Assembly: GCF_001542855.1 (NCBI RefSeq)
Contig: NZ_LNBY01000018.1
Coordinates: forward strand, 310,001 to 374,000
Length of the DNA: 64,000 nucleotides
Direction: 5' to 3'
Source: Erythrobacter sp. AP23
Lineage (GTDB): Bacteria; Pseudomonadota; Alphaproteobacteria; Sphingomonadales; Sphingomonadaceae
Made by a program: the position numbers and the translations under genes. Positions 1 to 6,580 of the stretch are shown here, one piece after another; within the stretch, counting starts at the first letter, position 1; each line of letters begins with the position of its first letter. The notes beneath the pieces are model-generated. The model saw only the letters and a program-made list of their open reading frames with translations. It made no database searches and was not told the origin of the DNA.

Positions 1-115
1 AATAGAGGATATAGAAGCTAACGGTCGACCAGTAGAGATTGAACCCGAGGTCACCCAGACCGTAGGCTGCCCGTCGCCAGCGTGTTGGCTCTGCGGGGTC
101 GGTCGGTCGGCTCAT
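1..115 (-). CDS. GPH-family sugar:cation symporter, N-terminal fragment (runs off window)
   Basis: Only the first 38 codons are inside the window; the gene continues leftwards on the minus strand. After a polar stretch beginning MSRPTDPAEP, the peptide reads YGLGDLGFNLYW followed by the start of a membrane helix. This is the characteristic opening of glycoside-pentoside-hexuronide (GPH/MFS) sodium- or proton-coupled sugar symporters. The ATG (115-113) overlaps the TGA of the upstream HTH-containing gene in an ATGA arrangement, so the two are probably translated together. Family assignment rests on a short segment; substrate cannot be told. What lies to the left is unknown. Confidence 0.7.
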   Translation of the reverse strand, partial: MSRPTDPAEPTRWRRAAYGLGDLGFNLYWSTVSFYILY

Positions 116-882
116 CCAGCAAACTGGAGTGTGACGTTGGGGTCGTCGTAAAGGTCGAGCGTAGCCTCGAAGGGATGCAACGACGCCACGCGGAATTCGG
201 CAGGACTGGGGCCGAAGAATGTCTTGAAGTCGATGCGATGCCCGGACCCGAACCCTAATGCTGCGTTCCCGATGGCACCGTTCTCATGCACCAGGATCGC
301 CTCTGAATTTCGAGTCAGGATTGTTCCAAATGGTCGCCACAATCCGTCAGCATTTGTGAGCCGACGATAGGCAACGTGGAATGCGCGCGGCCACTCCCTT
401 GGCTGTTCCGGATCGCCCTGAATACGGATCGTCACATCCAGGTTCTTTACATGCTCGGCCTCATGGAGAAAATCCTGCGTAGCCCACCGCCTGCGGAAAT
501 ACTTGCCCGTTAAAGTTTCATCTGGCCACTGCGGACTGGGTCTCAAAAGATACATTAGCGGTCTGAAACCACCGATATTGATGCCCCCCAAGAGTATCGC
601 TTGTCGCAGTCGTCCAAAATGCTTGCGGAATTGGCTTTTCTCCAGATCAATGAGGGAGATCGGGTCGGCGTCGAGCGCACCAAAGAAGCTGAGAAAGGTA
701 TCTTCTGCCTTGGGCATGCCGTTGGCGATCCATTTGTATATTGTCTTCGAGCTGCGAGAAGGATTGGCGGTGCCCTCATGTCTGAGAGCGTGGATCGACC
801 ATTCCTCAGCGAAATTCTCGATGCCCCCGAACTTCTGTTCGAACAGCTCGAATGTGAGCTTTGAGTCCAAGAAAAACCGCAC
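112..882 (-). CDS. Hypothetical protein with N-terminal Cro/C1-like helix-turn-helix
   Basis: This 256-residue protein has no family I recognise beyond its N-terminus. Residues about 45-80 (SKTIYKWIANGMPKAEDTF and onward) look like a Cro/C1-type HTH: a helix, a turn with GMP, then a helix ending in a DADPISLIDLE-like stretch. The remaining 170 residues contain no motif I can name. The best start is a GTG at 882 with an AGGAGG-type ribosome site immediately upstream (spacing rather short). It overlaps the following symporter start by 4 nt, suggesting a two-gene operon. A 9-bp inverted repeat lies 49-82 nt upstream, in the divergent promoter region, and could be its operator. Function is unknown; a transcriptional regulator is an inference. 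Confidence 0.7.
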   Translation of the reverse strand: MRFFLDSKLTFELFEQKFGGIENFAEEWSIHALRHEGTANPSRSSKTIYKWIANGMPKAEDTFLSFFGALDADPISLIDLEKSQFRKHFGRLRQAILLGGINIGGFRPLMYLLRPSPQWPDETLTGKYFRRRWATQDFLHEAEHVKNLDVTIRIQGDPEQPREWPRAFHVAYRRLTNADGLWRPFGTILTRNSEAILVHENGAIGNAALGFGSGHRIDFKTFFGPSPAEFRVASLHPFEATLDLYDDPNVTLQFAG

Positions 883-930
883 ACCCCCTCCTACATGCGA
901 CTGTCGGCCTGGAATGCGCCCGACGGAAAC

Positions 931-964
931 CCGTTCTCATTTTTTCGCATAAAACTGAGAACGG
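931..964. promoter_or_regulatory. Inverted repeat in divergent promoter region (candidate operator)
   Basis: CCGTTCTCA (931-939) and TGAGAACGG (956-964) are perfect 9-bp inverted arms separated by 16 AT-rich bases. The repeat lies between the divergent HTH-containing gene (start 882) and the small lipoprotein gene (start 1053). Position and symmetry suit a dimeric regulator binding site, plausibly for the adjacent HTH protein. A weak hairpin is the alternative. Confidence 0.5.
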
Positions 965-1052
965 TCAAGCCGCAGCTGGGCGATAGATGTCAGTGAGCGA
1001 GGCAGAGAATAGTCTCGCAATCATTGGCTGCAATCTACCGTTGGGGGATAAT

Positions 1053-1457
1053 ATGCGCGCGTTTCTAGTTGCGATTTTGGCTTTGATGCTTGGCGCTTGC
1101 GCCACATTCGCTGGTGCTGGAGGCCAGTTCCAAACAGAAGACACGATCGTACTCGACAGGCAGGTGACGAGCTTTGCTAGCTTCAAGCAGGGCATGATCA
1201 ATATTGGGGAGCAGAACGGTTATCAGTGGACTGGAGGGAGTGATCGCAACCGGACCGTGAATCTGTCTGACCAGCCCAATTTTGGGCAGACGATGATCGG
1301 TAGGGCATTCAGCGTCCAGATGGCATTCACCTTGCGGCAGGACATGCGGACCGTCGACATCATGTTCACTTCATTTGGTGACAGCTCATCTGGGGCATCC
1401 AATTCGTTGCGGCGCCTGCAGGAAATCAAGGGCTTGATGCAGAATCATTTCAACTAG
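1053..1457 (+). CDS. Small predicted lipoprotein of unknown function
   Basis: The 134-residue product begins MRAFLVAILALMLGAC, a signal peptide ending in a clear lipobox (LGAC), so it should be exported and lipid-anchored. The ATG at 1053 is preferred over the in-frame ATG at 987 because it has a GGGGG ribosome site about 5 nt upstream and starts directly with the signal peptide. The mature part is polar (QYQWTGG-like and RTVNLSDQPNFGQ segments) and has no recognisable domain. The stop codon overlaps the stop of the convergent replication-relaxation gene by 3-4 nt (CTAG). It sits in the accessory region; a role in surface or host interaction would be guesswork. Confidence 0.75.
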   Translation: MRAFLVAILALMLGACATFAGAGGQFQTEDTIVLDRQVTSFASFKQGMINIGEQNGYQWTGGSDRNRTVNLSDQPNFGQTMIGRAFSVQMAFTLRQDMRTVDIMFTSFGDSSSGASNSLRRLQEIKGLMQNHFN

Positions 1458-2428
1458 CCCGCTGCTTCCTGAAGCTCGCCAGGGCGAAATGTTCCGGTGG
1501 CCGTTCGCCAATCCGCTGTGAGCAGGGCTGGATTGGGATCAGGTGGTGTCCAGACTACCCCAAACGCATCCCAGGCCGTGAAGAGCTGATAGTTGTTGCC
1601 ATCTGGAAAGAACTTACGTGTATACGATAACAATCGCTCGACCCGTTCCCTACTGGTTGTCACATTCAGCACCAACATCGGCGCGGTTAAATTGAGGTGT
1701 TGCCGATATCCGCCGCCCTCAAGATAAGCGGTGTACTGGAGCAGATGCCGCTCAAAGCTCTTGCGTTGGAAATTGCTTGAGGTAGCCGGTTCGGTCGCCC
1801 TGTCAGCCTCGACGGCGAAAAAACGATAGCGTGTTCCCTGATCGGTTAGGTACTCCAGACCAAAAACGGCATCTGGCAGCAAATCCTTGGTGAAGGTCGC
1901 GCCGGTGCTGGGATCGGCGATGTTCGTCGTCCAGCGCAGCTCAGCATTCGCCCGTGAGAGAATTGTACTTTGCGGAATGTATCTAATGTTGGGGAGCGTA
2001 AGGCAGGCCAACTCGATGCTGGCCGTGACGCAAGCCACCATGTGATTATGGAGCCAAGGGCCTGACCGTTGCCGGTGGTTAGCCATGCCAGCTTCCATTA
2101 GGGCGACAGTTGAGGCGGGCGTGAGGTCATAGACAAGCTGGTTGTATCGGCTGTCGATGGTGCGGAACTGCTGCGCTGGCCGCGCGAGATACGTTCCGGC
2201 ATGCGGCGTATTGTCTTCATGGAAAAGGTCGGTCAGGCGCTCGCGGGCGCGCTTCTCGCTGCGGTGTCTGTCACCGCCAAATGCGAGGAGGAACGAACTG
2301 GGCAGCGGCCCATGCTCGGCCAGGGCAGCAAACCAGCGCAGGTCGCGCTCTGTCGGCGAAACTCGCTTGCCGGTTGGACTAGGCGATAGCCGTGTTCTGC
2401 GTCCCAAGGTATCGGTTCTGTCAGACAT
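1454..2428 (-). CDS. Replication-relaxation family protein
   Basis: The 324-residue protein resembles the replication-relaxation family found on plasmids and integrative elements. The N-terminal third (SPTERDLRWFAALAEHGPLP, RARERLTDLFH) looks like a winged-helix DNA-binding segment. It is followed by a conserved region with YDLTPAS, MVACVTASIELA and FAVEADRATEP, typical of the nuclease-like C-terminal part. The start at 2428 is chosen because GGAGGG lies 6 nt upstream; an in-frame ATG at 2455 lacks a ribosome site. It is the last gene of a minus-strand module with the VirD4-like ATPase and a membrane protein. In the family such proteins are tied to plasmid replication or relaxation; the exact role here is not shown. 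Confidence 0.75.
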   Translation of the reverse strand: MSDRTDTLGRRTRLSPSPTGKRVSPTERDLRWFAALAEHGPLPSSFLLAFGGDRHRSEKRARERLTDLFHEDNTPHAGTYLARPAQQFRTIDSRYNQLVYDLTPASTVALMEAGMANHRQRSGPWLHNHMVACVTASIELACLTLPNIRYIPQSTILSRANAELRWTTNIADPSTGATFTKDLLPDAVFGLEYLTDQGTRYRFFAVEADRATEPATSSNFQRKSFERHLLQYTAYLEGGGYRQHLNLTAPMLVLNVTTSRERVERLLSYTRKFFPDGNNYQLFTAWDAFGVVWTPPDPNPALLTADWRTATGTFRPGELQEAAG

Positions 2429-2551
2429 GAATGACCCTCCAGTTGCGAGGGTCATCGATCTATGCAGAGATATGCCGCCTGTCTCCGTGCGCTATGTCGC
2501 GGATTGGCGAGCTTTAGTCAGCCATGCCCTGCCATGTGCACGGTAACTTCT

Positions 2552-4708
2552 TCACCATTTGTCCCCGGCATCGGTGTCGATGTGACCAGGCTGCTCCTTT
2601 GGTGGAGTGCTGCCCTCGTTGTTCTTGCTGGAATTGCTCTTTGACGAGGCTTCCGGCGAAGTGGTTGATCCATCTGCCTCAGGTTCGTCACAGGCCTGCG
2701 CTTCGGTATCACCCAAGGCAGAGCAGTGGTTGGCATACAGGTCGCGCATTCGCTGTCGCAGCGCATTGCGCTCGGCCTTCTTCATCTTAGGCAGGGCTTC
2801 CATATGTCCGAATGGGAATGATAACGGCACCGCTCCCTTGGTCTGCCCACGCACATGGGCGGCAAAGCTGCCCTTGGGTTGCGCCTCGATCAGTTCAGGG
2901 CCGCAATACATCATCGGCGCGAGAGCGCGGGCATCCTTGGCGGATACACCACCGGCAAACTTAATTGCCGTATTGGCGGAAAAGGCCTCCTGCAATTTCG
3001 GTTCAAGCTGGCCGAGATACTGGTGTGCTAGCACCATCCCCACATTGTATTTGCGGGCCTGCGACAGGATCAGACCGATGTTCCGGTCGAAGTAGTCTTG
3101 GGCCTCATCGACGTAGACGATGGTCGGGGTGCGCTTGTGCTCTGGCAGAGTGGCGCGCTCCTGAGCCGCCTGCGCTATCATGGCGATGAAGAACCGCCCG
3201 AAGATTTCGGTGCCTTGCTCCTTGAGCAAATCCTTCGCCGTGTTGATGAGGATCACCTTACCCGCGTTCATTTCGGTGAAGAGGTCGAGCTTCGACCGCG
3301 GATGCGAAAACATCCGCTCGAAGGTCTGGTTTTCGAGAATACCCCATAGGCGACGCAGCACCTGTTTCTTGGTCTGGTCAAACTCGCGGGAGGTGAATTC
3401 GGTATCGAAGAAATGACGGGCCGTGCCGGAGAGTTTGCGGATGTGCGGTGCGAACTTCTTCTCGCTGCCCGGTTCCATCAATTGACGAAGCGTGTGGATG
3501 GTCGCGTCGGGTATGTGGAGCATCAACCGCGTGACGTAGCGAAAGATCACATTCTGCTTCTGCGTCATCTGCGCGTCGAGCAATGTGCCGAGCACGAAGT
3601 CATACAGTTCGAGAATGGAGTTGGTCAGCCGCTCACGCTCCAGCGGCGCATAGCCGGACAGGCGCTCCATCCCGACATCGAAGAGATTGAGGGACACCGG
3701 CCATTCCACGTCGCTGGGGTCGATGATGACCACACGCTCATCGAGTGGCTCGCCGGGTGCAAACTCTTTCAGACTGGCGATGGTGCGGATCAGGTCGCCC
3801 TGGCTATCGAGCACAACGACTGTGCGCTCGCCTTTGGCCACGGCCTCGAGATCATTCGCAATCAGGTATTGCAGGGTCTGGGTTTTGCCGTGCCCGGAAC
3901 CGGCCACGATATGGTGATGCTCAAAGCGGGCTTTGGTCGGGATGGTGAAGTCGAGCGTCTGATCGAACAACGGTAACAACGGTGTGCCGCCAAGATAGGT
4001 GGAAACAAGCTGCACCGGCGACTTGGCATCGAATTGCTCGGGCAGCTTCGGGGTGCGATTGAACCCTCGCGGGTCGTCGGGATTGCCGCCAGACGCTACG
4101 ATCAGGTTGCGCTCAAGGCGCTGCGATAGACGCGCCAGCAATCCTCGTTCGGACAGCTCTTCAGAGAAGGCAACGCCAAGCATCAATTGCGTCACGGTAC
4201 CAATATCGTCGACATTGCGGAGCAGACTGGTTGGGACGGTGATGCCGTCACGGTGCTCGGACTGTTTCAGCAAGGCCGGACAGGCTTCATAGAGCGGCCC
4301 AAGAATTGATGTGAAGGCCAGCTCCAGGAGTTCACAGTTCGCCTCAAAGTCAGCCACGAAGCCGCGCTGGCGGGTCAGTTCCTCCCTGATGTCCCACAGC
4401 TCGGCAATCGTGCGCTCCGCCGCCCAATCCACTTCGGGCAGGACGAACAGGCCTTCGTATGAAAACACCTCGGCCACCAAAGCCTGGATCAGGAGGACCT
4501 GATCGTGGGTGGGCGGAATGCCGAGGCGGTCGGCCACCGCATTCCCAATCGCTCCCATCAGTCGAGATCGTCCCGCCTGATCGGCGACACCCGCTTGCTG
4601 GAACAGGCTTTCGACCTCGTTCCGCTCTCGGTGCACCAATTCCGCTTCACTTGGCTTGAACAGACCACGTACCAAGGAATGAACCAACGCTCCAACGCGC
4701 CAGACCAT
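2552..4708 (-). CDS. VirD4/TraD-like soluble ATPase (type IV coupling-protein family)
   Basis: The 718-residue P-loop NTPase has Walker A GSGHGKT (about residues 270-276), the following VVVLDSQGDLI strand and IIDPSD segment, and Walker B TIVYVDEAQD (about 529-538). The last third (QARKYNVGMVLAHQYLGQL, then ANTAIKFAGGVSAKDARALA) matches the TraM-recognition/TraG-D C-terminal region of conjugative coupling proteins. Unlike classical VirD4 it has no N-terminal membrane helices; residues 1-250 are a soluble alpha-helical region. The preceding gene supplies membrane helices and is separated by one base (TGA-T-ATG), so a split coupling apparatus is an inference. The C-terminus is Ser/Asn/Glu-rich and low complexity. 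No relaxase or mating-pair proteins are near. Confidence 0.8.
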   Translation of the reverse strand: MVWRVGALVHSLVRGLFKPSEAELVHRERNEVESLFQQAGVADQAGRSRLMGAIGNAVADRLGIPPTHDQVLLIQALVAEVFSYEGLFVLPEVDWAAERTIAELWDIREELTRQRGFVADFEANCELLELAFTSILGPLYEACPALLKQSEHRDGITVPTSLLRNVDDIGTVTQLMLGVAFSEELSERGLLARLSQRLERNLIVASGGNPDDPRGFNRTPKLPEQFDAKSPVQLVSTYLGGTPLLPLFDQTLDFTIPTKARFEHHHIVAGSGHGKTQTLQYLIANDLEAVAKGERTVVVLDSQGDLIRTIASLKEFAPGEPLDERVVIIDPSDVEWPVSLNLFDVGMERLSGYAPLERERLTNSILELYDFVLGTLLDAQMTQKQNVIFRYVTRLMLHIPDATIHTLRQLMEPGSEKKFAPHIRKLSGTARHFFDTEFTSREFDQTKKQVLRRLWGILENQTFERMFSHPRSKLDLFTEMNAGKVILINTAKDLLKEQGTEIFGRFFIAMIAQAAQERATLPEHKRTPTIVYVDEAQDYFDRNIGLILSQARKYNVGMVLAHQYLGQLEPKLQEAFSANTAIKFAGGVSAKDARALAPMMYCGPELIEAQPKGSFAAHVRGQTKGAVPLSFPFGHMEALPKMKKAERNALRQRMRDLYANHCSALGDTEAQACDEPEADGSTTSPEASSKSNSSKNNEGSTPPKEQPGHIDTDAGDKW

Positions 4709-4709
4709 A

Positions 4710-5228
4710 TCAGAACGCCCGCAGGATCATTTCTCGCGCGAGCTCCTTCGGCAGTGGCTCGATCGTATGGCGTTCAACGCCGTCCCAATGCTTGGCGCTT
4801 TCCATGACCTGGCGAAACATCTCGCAGGCGCCTTCAAGCCAGGCTTCCTTCTTGGCGAGCTCGATGACGCTTTCGCATGTGAAGTGGCGACCATGGAGAA
4901 GATCTTTCACGAAGATCGTCTCGCGCTTCTCGTTCATATGCCAATAACCAGCGCCTGCGCCGACGGCGAGGCCGCCAACCAACCCCGTGATGCCGCTTGA
5001 GGAGAGATAGGTCAGGAGAAGCGCGGCGATTACGAACACAATTGCGCCGAGCCTGACCGCACCGCGCAACAGGTGACGATCATCCGCGCCGATGAGGATG
5101 GATTCATCGAATCGATATCGTCTGATGAGCGCCTGTTCGTCTTGAGTGACTTCAAGCTTGCCCCACAGTTTGAAGTTAACCCGCCCTACGCTTCCAGTCG
5201 TCTGTTCTCTCTTGAAAAGCAGCTCCAT
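4710..5228 (-). CDS. Small membrane protein paired with VirD4-like ATPase
   Basis: The 172-residue protein has a cytosolic N-terminal part (about 60 residues). Two adjacent membrane segments follow at about 65-105 (VRLGAIVFVIAALLLTYL, then GGLAVGAGAGYW), and then a polar, partly helical C-terminal domain. No family is recognised. The ATG at 5228 has a GGGGGA ribosome site 5 nt upstream; an in-frame ATG at 5288 would add 20 residues without one. It is the first gene of the module and its stop is one base from the ATPase start. I infer a membrane anchor for the soluble coupling-type ATPase, by analogy with the transmembrane part of VirD4, but nothing in the sequence proves contact. Confidence 0.65.
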   Translation of the reverse strand: MELLFKREQTTGSVGRVNFKLWGKLEVTQDEQALIRRYRFDESILIGADDRHLLRGAVRLGAIVFVIAALLLTYLSSSGITGLVGGLAVGAGAGYWHMNEKRETIFVKDLLHGRHFTCESVIELAKKEAWLEGACEMFRQVMESAKHWDGVERHTIEPLPKELAREMILRAF

Positions 5229-5326
5229 CACATTCCCCCAACACCCGTGTTCACGTCCCGCAGAAAAAATTGCGTAGATCATTTCCAACGGTCAAGCGAT
5301 TTCACAATATTCGCTCGTGCTTCTAG

Positions 5327-5370
5327 GAATATCCTCGCCCGAGAATTCAATAATGAGTGAGAGGATATTC
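5327..5370. repeat. 10-bp inverted repeat upstream of the VirD4-like module
   Basis: GAATATCCTC (5327-5336) is repeated inverted as GAGGATATTC (5361-5370), 24 bases apart. It lies in the 413-bp gap between the divergent membrane-protein gene (start 5228) and the DUF4145 gene (start 5642). The rest of that gap contains no credible coding frame. The repeat is an operator candidate for either direction. Confidence 0.5.
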
Positions 5371-5641
5371 TGAAGTCGCGGACGATCCCCATCGCGAAGA
5401 GATTTGCAGTGTTGAGCTATGAGAAACTATGTGTGGGGATCGAGAACCGGAGCTAGTGGGGATACAGGAAATCTGTTTCGCGCGCATCCTGGTCTTTCAG
5501 CCTTGATCGGCACGATCTCAGAATCTGCCACGCCGTTGATGGCGGCAGTAGGAGGGCGAGATCGCTGCCGAACGTGCAGAGAGTCATTCCGCGTTGGAGA
5601 CGAGGATCGGTACGGTTGGATTAACTAGGGGAAGCGACCAA

Positions 5642-6418
5642 ATGCCCATCCAGCGCCAAACTTGGCAACGACTTACACCGAGGAATGATCTTCCTGGGCT
5701 GCCCTGTCCGCACTGCGCTAATGGCAAGATTAAGCTAGTGAAGAACGGCCTGGTGTCGTTGGAACCAAAGCACGTCTCAGACTGGCGTGAGAAGAATCCC
5801 GATGAGTGGGATTTCGTCTTCGCAACGGAACGTTGGTCGGCGAGCATGAGGTGCGACGAAGCCACTTGCGGGGAAGTCATCCATATGATCGGCGACATTG
5901 AAGTTGTCGAGGCCGACGTAGATTTGCCCGGTGGCACCTCCACAGGGGCGTATGAGGAAGTTTTGCGCATCCAAGCGGTATTTCCGGCTCCGCCGCTTTT
6001 TCGAGTTTCTGACAGCGTCCCTAAAAGAGTGAAGGAGCAACTTGAGCTCGCCTTCCGCATGTACTGGACGGACGTCTCTGCGTGTGTCTCTAGACTTCGC
6101 ACCGCTGTCGAACGTCTTCTCGATGACCAAGGTGTTCCCAAAGAACGGTTGCTGACCAAAGGTAAGAAAGCGGGCAAAATGCACCGTATGAGTCTTCATG
6201 AGCGGATCGATTCTTTCGCCAGCGGCTCAGCCCACAAGGATCAGCTGCAGGGCCTACGCAACATCGGAAATCTTGGCACCCACGGTATTGAGGACGTCGA
6301 GGACGCCGACCTCTTTGACGCGGTGGACGTACTCGAATTTGTACTGACGGGTATCTACGACTCGAAGACAATCAATGCGAAGGCGGGGAAATTAAAATCG
6401 AAGAAGCCCAAGTCGTAA
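5642..6418 (+). CDS. DUF4145 domain-containing zinc-ribbon protein
   Basis: The 258-residue protein opens with a zinc-ribbon-like Cys pattern: PCPHC (C22, C25) and CDEATC (C71, C76). The C-terminal half contains the DUF4145 signature: VSACVSRLRTAVERLL, LHERIDSF and a conserved LRNIGNLGTHG near residue 200. DUF4145 proteins are often found in defence islands and with restriction systems, and the fold is related to HEPN-type helical bundles. The ATG at 5642 is preferred over one at 5594 because AGGGGA lies about 9 nt upstream. It stands alone between the coupling-ATPase module and the protease/ATPase pair. A defence role is suggested by context only. Confidence 0.75.
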   Translation: MPIQRQTWQRLTPRNDLPGLPCPHCANGKIKLVKNGLVSLEPKHVSDWREKNPDEWDFVFATERWSASMRCDEATCGEVIHMIGDIEVVEADVDLPGGTSTGAYEEVLRIQAVFPAPPLFRVSDSVPKRVKEQLELAFRMYWTDVSACVSRLRTAVERLLDDQGVPKERLLTKGKKAGKMHRMSLHERIDSFASGSAHKDQLQGLRNIGNLGTHGIEDVEDADLFDAVDVLEFVLTGIYDSKTINAKAGKLKSKKPKS

Positions 6419-6580
6419 GTCACTCAAGCCACACGCAGTGAGGCGAGAAAGTCTGTAAACGTATCGGCCCATGGCGCGTCTAAGTTGCGCCCTAATCTCA
6501 GCGATTAAGCCGCTTAGGAAATAATCTCGAAAGTGGACCTTCGAAATAGCTCCACGCGACGGCTCGAGAAGAAGAATTCA

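Noticed and set aside
2..151. Plus-strand open frame at the left edge (C-terminal-looking peptide ending at TAA 149-151)
   Set aside because: The minus strand of the same stretch encodes the recognisable GPH-symporter N-terminus coupled by ATGA to its neighbour; the plus frame overlaps that gene and has no family likeness.
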